Assembly (NCBI GenBank): GCA_964505325.1
Contig: CAZDHT010000211.1
Span: 1-9,813, forward strand
Origin: CAZDHT01 sp964505325
GTDB taxonomy: Bacteria; Planctomycetota; PUPC01
Length of the DNA: 9,813 bases
Direction: 5' to 3'
Shown: positions 1 through 7,533 of the stretch, one piece after another
How the letters are laid out: each line of letters begins with the position of its first letter
Position numbering within the stretch: the stretch's first letter is position 1
Notes under the pieces: model-generated
Seen by the model: only the letters and a program-made list of their open reading frames with translations
Told to the model about the DNA's origin: nothing
Database searches by the model: none
Program-made: the position numbers and the translations under genes

Positions 1-302
1 TGATCTCCGCCTTCGCGCTCCTGCGCAAGACGCCGCTGGGCAGGCGGCTCACGCACCAGAGGACCCAGAAGGTGGAGGAGGGATACGTCGCCCAGGATTC
101 GCGGGAACAGGAGTTGCTCGGTCAGACCGGCGTGGCGGTGTCGATGCTTCGCCCGTCCGGCGAGGCCAGGATCGCGGGCCGGCGCTACGACGTGATGACC
201 GAGGGCGAGTTGATCGAACAGGGGACCGAGATCGTGGTCCGGCGGGTCGAAGGGAACCGCATCGTCGTTCGCAAGGTGAGATCCAAATCGGGAAACGAGT
301 AG
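1..302 (+). CDS. NfeD family protein, C-terminal part (5' end outside window)
   Basis: This is the end of a membrane protein of the NfeD family, open at the left window edge; codons are in frame from base 3 and the stop is TAG at 300-302. About 99 residues are visible. A basic, Arg-rich stretch that would follow the last membrane helix comes first, then a small beta-rich domain with the pattern GQTGVAVSMLRPSGEARIAG and later IEQGTEIVVRRVEG. That is the OB-fold domain typical of NfeD C-termini (G-x-A-x-x-x-LRPSG, then G-x-x-V-x-V). NfeD proteins are partners of flotillin/stomatin-type proteins and are usually encoded directly beside them, as in Bacillus yqeZ-floA. The next gene, 32 bp downstream, is a flotillin-like FloA, which supports the call. 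Whether the missing N-terminus has the ClpP-like protease domain of long NfeD forms cannot be seen. Confidence 0.88.
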   Translation, partial: ISAFALLRKTPLGRRLTHQRTQKVEEGYVAQDSREQELLGQTGVAVSMLRPSGEARIAGRRYDVMTEGELIEQGTEIVVRRVEGNRIVVRKVRSKSGNE

Positions 303-334
303 GGACCTAAGCGCGTTTTTTGGAGGTCAGGGCT

Positions 335-1363
335 ATGTCGGATTTCTTCTCTCTGATGGAAAACGGTGGGATCGGGTGGGGCGTCATACTGATCGGCATT
401 GTCGTCGTCGCCGGTCTGGTGATCGCCATGCTGGTGATGGCGTTCTTTCGGCTGTGGCTCCAGGCATTGCTGTCCGGGGCGCACGTCGGCTTTGTCAACC
501 TGGTCGCCATGCGGCTGCGAAAGGTCAGCCCCGGGGTGATCGTGGACGCCCGCATCCGGGCGGCCAAGGCGGGGATCGACATTGACACCGACAAGCTCGA
601 GGCCCATTACCTCGCCAGGGGCGACGTGCTGCGCGTCGTAATGGCCCTCATCGCCGCCAGCAAGGCGAACATCAAGCTCGGGTTCGAAATGGCGTCGGCG
701 ATTGACCTCGCCGGACGTGACGTCTTCGACGCCGTGAGGACATGCGTCAATCCCAAGGTCATCGACTGCCCCGACCCCACGAAGGGGCGGCCAACCGTTG
801 ACGCCGTGTCCAAGGACGGCATCCAGGTCAAGGCCAAGGCGCGCGTGACGGTCCGCACCAACATCGACCGGCTCGTCGGCGGCGCCACCGAAGAGACCAT
901 CATCGCACGCGTGGGTGAGGGCATCGTGACCACCATCGGCTCGGCCCAGTCCTACGCCGACGTACTCGAGAACCCCGACGGCATCTCGAAGACCGTGCTG
1001 AGCAAGGGCCTGGACGCCGGGACCGCGTTTGAAATCCTGTCCATCGATATCGCGGACGTCGACGTCGGCGACAACATCAAGGCCAAGCTCGACGCCGACC
1101 GCGCCGAGGCGGACAAGCGCATCGCCCAGGCAAGGGCCGAGACGCGCCGCGCGCTCGCCGTGGCCCGCGAGCAGGAAATGTCCGCCCAGGTCGTGGAGAG
1201 CCGCGCCAAGGTCGTCCTTGCCGAGGCCGAGATCCCCAAGGCCATTTCGCAGGCGTTCCGCGAGGGCAACCTCGGCCTGATGGATTACTACAACATCCGG
1301 AACGTCCAGGCCGACACCAAGATGCGCGACAGCATAGCGGGCGACGCCGGACCCAAAAAGTAG
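335..1363 (+). CDS. floA: Flotillin-like protein FloA
   Basis: A 342-residue membrane scaffold of the FloA (UPF0365/YqfA) family, which forms mobile membrane foci and influences membrane fluidity and the assembly of membrane complexes in the species studied. I see one N-terminal membrane segment (about residues 15-37). It is followed by the SPHB-like region with the family-diagnostic stretches VNPKVIDCPDPTKGRPTVDA and GGATEETIIARVGEGIVTTI. An Ala/Glu/Arg-rich coiled-coil region (about 245-305) and the C-terminal GNLGLMDYYNIRNVQADTKM block come last. Length agrees with known FloA proteins (about 330 aa). The ATG at 335 is preferred because GGAGG lies at 322-326, eight bases upstream; a TTG at 320 in the same frame would begin ahead of that site. 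It is probably co-transcribed with the upstream NfeD gene, as in other bacteria. No frame damage is seen. Confidence 0.96.
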   Translation: MSDFFSLMENGGIGWGVILIGIVVVAGLVIAMLVMAFFRLWLQALLSGAHVGFVNLVAMRLRKVSPGVIVDARIRAAKAGIDIDTDKLEAHYLARGDVLRVVMALIAASKANIKLGFEMASAIDLAGRDVFDAVRTCVNPKVIDCPDPTKGRPTVDAVSKDGIQVKAKARVTVRTNIDRLVGGATEETIIARVGEGIVTTIGSAQSYADVLENPDGISKTVLSKGLDAGTAFEILSIDIADVDVGDNIKAKLDADRAEADKRIAQARAETRRALAVAREQEMSAQVVESRAKVVLAEAEIPKAISQAFREGNLGLMDYYNIRNVQADTKMRDSIAGDAGPKK

Positions 1364-1379
1364 TACCGGCGGAAGCGAC

Positions 1380-1412
1380 GGCGCCGTGTCCGGAGCCCTT
1401 GGGCACGGCGCC
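1380..1412 (+). terminator. Strong GC hairpin between floA and the next gene (terminator-like or mRNA-end stabiliser)
   Basis: Bases 1380-1391 and 1401-1412 pair in a 12-bp stem with a single G-T wobble and a 9-base loop. It starts 17 bases after the floA stop and ends 18 bases before the ribosome binding site of the next gene. There is no T-tract after it, so it is not a classic intrinsic terminator. It could be a partial terminator or a stabiliser of the floA mRNA 3' end, making the third gene less expressed than floA. A shorter alternative stem (GCCC at 1395-1398 with GGGC at 1401-1404) competes with it. The structure is seen in the sequence; its function is inferred. Confidence 0.5.
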
Positions 1413-1442
1413 CGGGCCGCCGCTGAAGACAGGAGCTGCAAG

Positions 1443-2042
1443 ATGTCGGTCCTGCGTGTGATGATCCTTGCCGACGTGGACGTGGACGCCATCGTCACCG
1501 TCGTCATCCTCGCCCTCGGCGGGGTGTACTGGCTGCTGAAGAAGCTGGCCGAGGCCAAAGATCAGGAGCGGCAACGCCCGGCGAGGAACGGCAAGGCCGT
1601 TCAGGAAGAAGAGGGAGGCTACGCGGCGGACGATGAAGAAGTCCACCGGTTCCTCGAGAGCCTGGGCGCCAAGCCCGATGCGGCGCCCCGTCAGCCGCCG
1701 CCCCGGCCGCAGCCGGTTCGGCCGCCTCAGCGGCCCCCGGCACCCCCGCGGCCCGCTCCGGAGCCGAAGCCAGCTTACACAGCGGCGCCCCAAGAGGAAG
1801 AGGAATACGTGTTCGGTACTCAGGGGCCCGCGCCGGCGGCGCCACGGCCGACGCCACGGGTTCAGCCGGTGCAGCGCGCTGCGAAGCCGGCACCCGAACG
1901 GCCGGCCACAGAGGCGGCACGAGCCAAGGCGCTGCTCGAAGACCGCCTCGCGTTCCCGCGGCTCTCGACCATGCAAAGGGCCATCGTACTGAGCCACCTC
2001 CTGGAGCGGAAACGCGGACCGCACAAGCCGCTCAGGCGGTAG
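1443..2042 (+). CDS. Membrane-anchored proline-rich protein of the floA cassette, function unknown
   Basis: I do not recognise a characterised family. The 199-residue product has one membrane segment near the N-terminus (about residues 14-33, ending in VYWLLKK). An acidic stretch around 50-70 includes a short HRFLESLGAKP segment. A Pro/Ala/Arg-rich, probably disordered linker covers about 80-155. The basic C-terminal segment (about 160-199) contains LSTMQRAIVLSHLLERKRG, which looks helical. The ATG at 1443 is chosen because AGGAG at 1431-1435 lies seven bases upstream; the GTG at 1386 would place the start inside the hairpin at 1380-1412. Position right after nfeD and floA resembles the third gene of the Bacillus yqeZ-floA-yqfB operon, though I see no resemblance to YqfB. 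A reasonable inference is a cytoplasm-facing anchor or adaptor working with FloA; this is not shown by homology. Confidence 0.82.
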   Translation: MSVLRVMILADVDVDAIVTVVILALGGVYWLLKKLAEAKDQERQRPARNGKAVQEEEGGYAADDEEVHRFLESLGAKPDAAPRQPPPRPQPVRPPQRPPAPPRPAPEPKPAYTAAPQEEEEYVFGTQGPAPAAPRPTPRVQPVQRAAKPAPERPATEAARAKALLEDRLAFPRLSTMQRAIVLSHLLERKRGPHKPLRR

Positions 2043-2174
2043 GATTTGGCGGCGGCAAAACGCAGAACGATATCCTTGATGTCATTGAGGACACGAAGAA
2101 ACAGACTGCAGCATGGTCCCGTCGCGCTGCGCAAATCTCTCGGTGAAGAACGCGTACTGAGGAGGTGGGCTCAC

Positions 2175-3401
2175 GTGAAAACCCCACACCTGTCGAAGAT
2201 CGCGCTGGCGCTGCTGGTCTCGGCGGCCGGATGCGGCGAACCCAAGCCTGAGAAGAAGCGAGACGTCCTCGTGCCGGTTGTCGCTGAGGTCAGTGTCGTG
2301 CGGCCCATCGTCGCGTACGTCGACACGGTTGGGTACGTCGACGCCCAGGTGAAGTCCCGTGTCGGCAGCACTCTGCCCGGCCGCATCGTGCTGATGACCA
2401 GAGACGTGGGCGATCTCATCCCCGGCAAGTGCGGTGATCCCGTCAAAGACCGGCAGGCCCTGCTCGCCCGGCTCGACACCGCTGCGCTCGAAGCGCAGGA
2501 GAAACGCCTCGACGCCGAGGTCAGACTGGCTGAGGCCAACCTGCCGCAGTTGAAGCAGGACTGGGAACGCGAGGAGAAGCTTCTCAAGGCAGGCTCGGGG
2601 ACCGAGCGGAGGCGCGATCAGGCCAAGGCTGCCCACGACGTCGCCCGCGCCAAAGTGGAGACCGTCAAAGCGGCGCGCAACGAGGTCCGCGTCGGGATCG
2701 CGCAGTCGAGCATCTACGCCCCGGTCGATGCCGCAGTCATCAAGAAGCTCGCGAACGTCGGCGACGTGGTCAATCCCGGCCAGCCCCTGTATCAGCTCGA
2801 GTGCATCCGCGACTTGAAGATCAACGTGATCCTGCCGGAGCGCGACGTGCCCAAGGTCCGGGCGAAGAAGGAGGCGAGAATCACGTTTGACGCCCTCCCA
2901 GGCGAGGAGTTCACCGGCGCCATCCACGCCGTGATCCCGTCGGGCGATCCGCTGTCGCACAGCTTCACCGCCGAGATCCGATTCCGAAACCGGTTCCGCG
3001 AGGACGACAAGCAAGCGGGCAAAGCCATCCCCCTGCCCGACGCCCTGCCCGCCGGTCTGACATGCGACCGGCTGTTGATGAAGCCCGGCATGTTCGCCCG
3101 CGTCAAGATCGTCAAGTACCAAAAGGAAGGCGCAACCGTCGTCCCCAAGCGGTGCGTCGTCGAAGACGGAGCCAAGACATACGTCTATCTGATCGACCCC
3201 GAGGGCCGCGCCAAGAAACAGAAGGTGACCATCGGGGTCGTGATGGGGCAGTGGGCAGAGGCCGTGCAGGGCCTCAAGCCGGGGCAGAAGGTCGTCGGGC
3301 GCGGCATCGAAAACGTGACCGAGGGCCAGTCCGTTCGGGTGACCCGCATCGGCGGCGCCACGTCCGAGGCGGAGCGCGCGCCCGCCGTCACGGCCCGGTA
3401 G
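2175..3401 (+). CDS. Periplasmic adaptor (membrane fusion) subunit of RND efflux pump, lipoprotein
   Basis: A 408-residue HlyD/AcrA-type adaptor that would link the RND pump encoded next to an outer-membrane channel. The N-terminus MKTPHLSKIALALLVSAAGC is a lipoprotein signal peptide with the lipidated Cys at residue 20, as in AcrA and MexA. A split lipoyl domain follows: first half around residues 50-75 (VKSRVGSTLPGRI), second half around 180-215 (YAPVDAAVIKKL...VGDVVNPGQPLYQL). A charged alpha-hairpin (about 98-175) lies between them, then the beta-barrel and the membrane-proximal domain (VPKRCVVEDGAKTYVYLID). A segment of about 30 residues around 275-305 (FREDDKQAGKAIPLPDALPA) in the beta-barrel region looks like an insertion. 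The GTG at 2175 is chosen because AGGAGG at 2160-2165 precedes it by nine bases and the signal peptide begins there; an in-frame TTG at 2046 would bury the signal. The RND gene starts about 12 bp after the stop, so they form an operon. Confidence 0.9.
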   Translation: MKTPHLSKIALALLVSAAGCGEPKPEKKRDVLVPVVAEVSVVRPIVAYVDTVGYVDAQVKSRVGSTLPGRIVLMTRDVGDLIPGKCGDPVKDRQALLARLDTAALEAQEKRLDAEVRLAEANLPQLKQDWEREEKLLKAGSGTERRRDQAKAAHDVARAKVETVKAARNEVRVGIAQSSIYAPVDAAVIKKLANVGDVVNPGQPLYQLECIRDLKINVILPERDVPKVRAKKEARITFDALPGEEFTGAIHAVIPSGDPLSHSFTAEIRFRNRFREDDKQAGKAIPLPDALPAGLTCDRLLMKPGMFARVKIVKYQKEGATVVPKRCVVEDGAKTYVYLIDPEGRAKKQKVTIGVVMGQWAEAVQGLKPGQKVVGRGIENVTEGQSVRVTRIGGATSEAERAPAVTAR

Positions 3402-3413
3402 GCTAGGTCCCGG

Positions 3414-6400
3414 GTGCTGCGAATGAGCGAATCCATGAGTAAAACCGAAGGACCGAGCCCCGCCGGCACCGCGGGTCTCTTTGATTTCGTGGTCCGCCGC
3501 CCGATCCTGTTCGGCGTCATCGCCGTCGCGGTCTTCATGGGCGGTGTGTTCGCCTTCTTCACCCTCAAGGTCGACCTGCTCCCCACCGTCAACCTGCCCA
3601 ACGTCTCGGTGGTCGTGGTGAATCCCGGGATGAGCGCCAGCGACATCGAGGAGCGAATCACCCGCAAGCTGGAGCGCGCGTTCAGCGACCTCGGCGGGCT
3701 GGACCATATCAAGTCGATCTCGCGCGAAGGCGTTGCGGACATCCTCGTCGAGTTCAAGTACGGCGAGCGCGACATCGATGCGGCGGCCATCGAGGTCCAA
3801 CGACGAATCAACGAGGTCCGCGACGAACTGCCCGCCACCATCGAAGAGCCGGTCGTCCGAAAACTCGACCCCGCCACCCGGCCCATTATGACACTGACCC
3901 TCTCCGCGAAGGAGCTGGGGCTGCGGGAGCTCCGCGAGTTCGCCGAGAATCACATCAAGCGGCGCGTCCAGACCATCGACAACGTGGCCAAGGTCATCGT
4001 CAACGGCGGCCTGCTCCGCCAGATCAACGTCTTCCTGGATCGCGACAAGCTCGCCAGCTACGGCCTGTCGATGGACCACGTCTGGCAGACGCTCAAGTAC
4101 AGCAATGCCAATATTCCCGCCGGCGAGGTGAAAGGTGGCGACGACTCCGCCGCGCCCGTCGCCCGCACCATTGCCCAGCTCGAAACCACCGACGCAATCC
4201 GGGATACCGTGATCGCCACCATCAACGACGTCCCCGTGACGGTTGGCGACGTGGCGGACGTAGTTGATGGCCACAAGGAGCCGCGCGGGTACGCGATGCT
4301 CAACGGCGACCCGGCGGTTACGCTCGAGGTCAAGAAGCAGACCGGGACGAACACCGTGGACATCTCGAACCGCGTCCGCCGCGAAGTGGAGACCATCCGC
4401 CAGGGCCTCCCGCCCGGGATGAGCCTGATCGTGGCGCGAGACGACGCGGAGTTCATCAACAAGGCCATCGATGGCATCAAGGACGCCGCCTGGCAGGGGT
4501 TCGTGCTCGCGTTCATCGCTCTGTTCCTCCTCCTGGGCACCGGCAGGCCCTCGGTTGTGATCACCATCTGCGTGCCGGCGTCAATCATCGGCACGTTTCT
4601 GGTGATGTCGCTTGGCGGGATGACCATCAACATGGTGACTCTCTATGCGCTGACCATCTCCATCGGCGTAAACTTCGACGCGTCCGTCGTCGTGCTCGAG
4701 AACATCTTCCGCCACATGCAGGAGGGCAAGAAGAAGCTCGCCGCCGCGGCGGCGGGCGTCCGCGAGCTGGCCGCCCCGCTCTTCGCGTCCACACTGACCA
4801 ACGTGATCGTGTTCCTGCCGCTCACCCAGCTCAAGGGCTATATCGGGGAACTGATGCGGGCAATGGCGCTGACCGCGATCTTCGCCCAGGTCATGGCGCT
4901 GCCCATTGCGCTCTTTGTCGTCTCGAACCTTACCCCGCGCATCATCCCCCGGGCGCCGGAGGGCGTCACCCGCATCCCGATCCTGCGGTGGCTGGTACTG
5001 CTGACCACCGGCGCGCTGAACGTGCTCGGCCGGATGTACGCGTCCCTTCTCCGCTGGTGCCTGCATCGGCCGGTCAAGGTGGCCGCCGCCATCTTCCTCG
5101 TCTTCATCGCGTCGCTCGGCCTCGTACCGTTCATCGGCATCGAGTTCATGCCGCGCACCGATCAGAACGCCTACTTCGCGGACGTGGAGACGCCCGTGGA
5201 TGCGACGCTGACCGAGACGAAAGAGGTCGCCGCCGACATCCAGAAGGTCCTCGACCGACACAAGGATTCAATCGAGTACTCGGTCATCAACGTTGGGGGC
5301 GACGAGCCCACCAGTCCCCCGCCCAACAAGATCGCCATCAGCCTCAAGCTCAAGCCCAAGGCGGACCGCGAGGCCACCGCGATTGACTCGGGCGATCCCG
5401 AGCGCGACCTCATCAGCCGAGTTCGCGGAGAGATCAGCGCCGAAGTCCCCGGCATCCGCCACATCCAGTTCGTGCAGCCCGCCCCGTGGTGGGGCTCGGC
5501 CGGCGCGCCGGTCGAACTCAAGCTGCTCGGATATGATTGGGAGCTCCTGAACGCGACAGCGGACGAATACGTCCGCGTTCTCGAGCCGCTCGCGGGCGTG
5601 TTCGACATCCAGAAAAACACCCGCCCCGGCCGGACCGAGTATCAGTGCTTCCCGTATCAGAAGAAGATGAACCTGCTCGGGCTGGGCTCGGGCCAACTGG
5701 CCGAGGCGCTGCGACTGGCAATGCACGGAGGCGACACCTCTCGGTATCGGACCGAACTGCGCACCGGCGCGCTGTTCCGAGACCGCGACATCTATGTGGT
5801 CACCCAGTACGCGCCGCAGTTCCGCCAAGATCTGGAGGACCTCCGCCAGGCGAGTATCCTCACCCCCTCGGGTAAGGTCGTCGACCTTGCCACCCTCGCC
5901 GACATTCAGAAGCGACAGGGCCCCAGCTTCATCTCCAAAGAGGACAAGAGGCGGACCGTCACCGTGCTGGTGCAGACCTCGGACGAGCCGCTGAACGAGC
6001 TGGTCTTGCAGCGCATCCTTCCGGCGGTCAGCCAGGTGAAGATTCCCCAAGGCATCGACATGATCATGGCGGGCGAGGTGACGCGGATGAACGATCAGTT
6101 CGTCGGGATGTCGATTGGCTTCGCCATCGCGTTCATCTTTGTCTTCTTCGTCCTGGCGGGCCAGTTTGAGTCGATCGTTCAACCGCTGCTCATGCTGGCC
6201 GCGATCCCGGTGATGATGGTCGGCGTCCTGCTGGCGCTCCTGTTGACGGGGAACACGCTCAACACGACCTCGGGCAACGGCATTTTCGCGCTGATGGGCG
6301 TGGTGGTCAACGCGTCCGTCATCCTCATCACATACATCAACCAGCTTCGCGGCGAGGGGATGGCGATGGACGAGGCAATCGTGACGGCGGGCACCAGGCG

Positions 6401-6608
6401 GCTGCGGCCGATCCTGCTGACCGTCTCGACCACGTTCTTCGCGATGCTGCCCATGGCGGTCTCGCAAGCCGAGGGCTCCGACGTGTACAAGCCGCTCGCG
6501 GTCGCCTTCATGGGCGGGCTGGTCACGTCGACCCTCTTGACGCTGATCCTCATCCCCGTGCTCTACCGCATCGTCGTCCGCAGCAAGCCCACCGCGCCCG
6601 AGGCGTGA
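3414..6608 (+). CDS. RND (HAE1/AcrB-type) efflux transporter, inner-membrane subunit
   Basis: A 1064-residue resistance-nodulation-division permease, the usual length (1020-1060) for this family. Family features in order: TM1 (about 31-50) followed by VDLLPTVNLPNVSVVVVNPG; first porter loop; TM2-TM6 (about 358-505); TM7 (about 553-574) followed by GIEFMPRTDQ; second porter loop; TM8-TM12 (about 897-1055), with RLRPILLTVS before TM11. It would export substrates from periplasm or membrane through the adaptor encoded upstream; substrate unknown. In TM4, AcrB has the pair D407-D408; here they align with D422-A423, so the second Asp is lost. In TM10, the position of AcrB K940 is N966, and the Asp common in HAE1 relatives (LID) is T973. 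The TM11 Thr equivalent to T978 is kept (T1003). These alignments are by eye. Start choice is uncertain: GTG 3414 (weak AGG at 3405-3407), ATG 3423 and ATG 3435 are all in frame. No outer-membrane channel gene is in the window. Confidence 0.93.
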   Translation: MLRMSESMSKTEGPSPAGTAGLFDFVVRRPILFGVIAVAVFMGGVFAFFTLKVDLLPTVNLPNVSVVVVNPGMSASDIEERITRKLERAFSDLGGLDHIKSISREGVADILVEFKYGERDIDAAAIEVQRRINEVRDELPATIEEPVVRKLDPATRPIMTLTLSAKELGLRELREFAENHIKRRVQTIDNVAKVIVNGGLLRQINVFLDRDKLASYGLSMDHVWQTLKYSNANIPAGEVKGGDDSAAPVARTIAQLETTDAIRDTVIATINDVPVTVGDVADVVDGHKEPRGYAMLNGDPAVTLEVKKQTGTNTVDISNRVRREVETIRQGLPPGMSLIVARDDAEFINKAIDGIKDAAWQGFVLAFIALFLLLGTGRPSVVITICVPASIIGTFLVMSLGGMTINMVTLYALTISIGVNFDASVVVLENIFRHMQEGKKKLAAAAAGVRELAAPLFASTLTNVIVFLPLTQLKGYIGELMRAMALTAIFAQVMALPIALFVVSNLTPRIIPRAPEGVTRIPILRWLVLLTTGALNVLGRMYASLLRWCLHRPVKVAAAIFLVFIASLGLVPFIGIEFMPRTDQNAYFADVETPVDATLTETKEVAADIQKVLDRHKDSIEYSVINVGGDEPTSPPPNKIAISLKLKPKADREATAIDSGDPERDLISRVRGEISAEVPGIRHIQFVQPAPWWGSAGAPVELKLLGYDWELLNATADEYVRVLEPLAGVFDIQKNTRPGRTEYQCFPYQKKMNLLGLGSGQLAEALRLAMHGGDTSRYRTELRTGALFRDRDIYVVTQYAPQFRQDLEDLRQASILTPSGKVVDLATLADIQKRQGPSFISKEDKRRTVTVLVQTSDEPLNELVLQRILPAVSQVKIPQGIDMIMAGEVTRMNDQFVGMSIGFAIAFIFVFFVLAGQFESIVQPLLMLAAIPVMMVGVLLALLLTGNTLNTTSGNGIFALMGVVVNASVILITYINQLRGEGMAMDEAIVTAGTRRLRPILLTVSTTFFAMLPMAVSQAEGSDVYKPLAVAFMGGLVTSTLLTLILIPVLYRIVVRSKPTAPEA

Positions 6609-6625
6609 GCGAATCCGACGCGATG

Positions 6626-6654
6626 TTGTCTCCCTGGCCCGCAGCGCATAGAAT
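6626..6654 (+). promoter_or_regulatory. Predicted sigma70-type promoter giving a leaderless mRNA
   Basis: TTGTCT at 6626-6631 and TAGAAT at 6649-6654 are separated by 17 bases, close to the consensus TTGACA-17-TATAAT (4/6 and 5/6 matches). The expected start of transcription, 7-9 bases after the -10 box, falls at 6661-6663, on or next to the ATG at 6663. No Shine-Dalgarno sequence precedes that ATG. The promoter lies in the 54-bp gap after the RND gene and separates the two transcription units. Confidence 0.55.
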
Positions 6655-6662
6655 GGCAGCCC

Positions 6663-7526
6663 ATGATACGGACCATGATACGCAAAGCGCTGATACCGAT
6701 GGCGGGGTTCGGCACGCGAATGGGGCCGCTGGCCCGGGTCGTGCCCAAGGCCATGTTCCCGCTGGTGTCGGCTGACGGGCAGGTGAGGCCGGTCATCCAC
6801 TGGATCGTGTCGGAAGCGCTCGCGGCGGGCGTCCAACAGATTGGGCTGACTGTCAATCCCGCCCACGTCGAACTGGTGCGTCGGTACTTCGCCGCTGCGG
6901 ACGAAGGCGCCGGTTCTGATCTGGCCCAACGACTGGAATACGTCATCATCCCCAGGCCGGAGGGCCTCGGGGCGGCGGTCGCGTACGGGGAGACCTTCCT
7001 CGGCGACGAGCCTTTCCTGATGCTGCTGGGCGATTACGTCTACGTCCGGGCAGCAGGGCGCCCGACCTGCGCCGCTCAGGTGGCGTCGGCATTTGCCGAA
7101 TGGGGTGGAGCGGCCATGATCGGCATGCAACCGGTCGGCCCGGATGAAGTACCCCGGTGCGGCGTGGCCCGTGGCGAGCCGGTCGCGGACGACGTTTACC
7201 GGTGCACCCGGCTGATCGAGAAACCGGACTTGGATACGGCCCGGCGGGAGCTCGTCACGCCCGGCCTGGCGCCGCACCAATTCCTCGCCCACGCCGGCAT
7301 CTACGCGTTCTCCCCCGAGATATTCCCCTGCGTCGACGAACTAATGTCTGCGGACCGCCCGGATGGAGAGGAGGTCGAACTCACCGACGCGCAGGCGATG
7401 CTCCTCGCGAGACATCCCGACGAGTACCGCCTGCTCCGCATCGCAGGGAGAGGCCACGACACGGGGAACCCCGCCGCGTATCTCGCGGCGCAGGCGGCCG
7501 TCCGAGAGGCCCGCGCGACTGGATGA
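6663..7526 (+). CDS. GalU-like sugar-1-phosphate nucleotidyltransferase
   Basis: A 287-residue nucleotidyltransferase of the GalU/RmlA type, which joins a sugar-1-phosphate to a nucleoside triphosphate to give an NDP-sugar and pyrophosphate. It is cytoplasmic, with no signal peptide. Visible motifs: the nucleotide-binding loop PMAGFGTRMGPLARVVPK (residues 12-29, with GFGTR and the conserved PK); EGLGAAVAYGE (100-110), like GLGHAV in GalU; LLGDY (121-125) with the metal-binding Asp 124; LIEKP (184-188); and GHDTGNPAAYL (264-274) near the C-terminus. Closest resemblance is to UTP-glucose-1-phosphate uridylyltransferase (GalU, about 300 aa), but the sugar and nucleotide cannot be fixed. ATG 6663 is used; an in-frame ATG at 6675 follows a repeated ATGATACG and removes only MIRT. 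The minus-strand sugar kinase ends 7 bp beyond its stop, suggesting a common sugar-activation route. Confidence 0.9.
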   Translation: MIRTMIRKALIPMAGFGTRMGPLARVVPKAMFPLVSADGQVRPVIHWIVSEALAAGVQQIGLTVNPAHVELVRRYFAAADEGAGSDLAQRLEYVIIPRPEGLGAAVAYGETFLGDEPFLMLLGDYVYVRAAGRPTCAAQVASAFAEWGGAAMIGMQPVGPDEVPRCGVARGEPVADDVYRCTRLIEKPDLDTARRELVTPGLAPHQFLAHAGIYAFSPEIFPCVDELMSADRPDGEEVELTDAQAMLLARHPDEYRLLRIAGRGHDTGNPAAYLAAQAAVREARATG

Positions 7527-7533
7527 CGGGCCG

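Noticed and set aside
1386..1442. Upstream GTG start for the Pro-rich membrane protein
   Set aside because: It lies inside the hairpin at 1380-1412 and has no ribosome binding site, whereas ATG 1443 has AGGAG at good spacing.
185..1558. 457-codon minus-strand frame opposite nfeD, floA and the third gene
   Set aside because: It is a shadow of floA, which is unmistakable on the plus strand; no family motif is visible.
2046..2174. 43-residue N-terminal extension of the efflux adaptor from a TTG
   Set aside because: It would move the lipoprotein signal peptide inside the protein; GTG 2175 has AGGAGG nine bases upstream. I saw no firm promoter in this 132-bp gap.
2082..4274. 730-codon open frame on the minus strand opposite the adaptor and the start of the RND gene
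   Set aside because: It is antisense to two well-supported genes, its translation is His/Asp/Gly-rich low-complexity with no recognisable domain, and long antisense frames are expected at this GC content.
5268..7292. 674-codon open frame on the minus strand opposite the RND gene end and the nucleotidyltransferase
   Set aside because: It crosses two unrelated plus-strand genes and a promoter, and its translation is Arg/His/Asp/Gln-rich without domain features.
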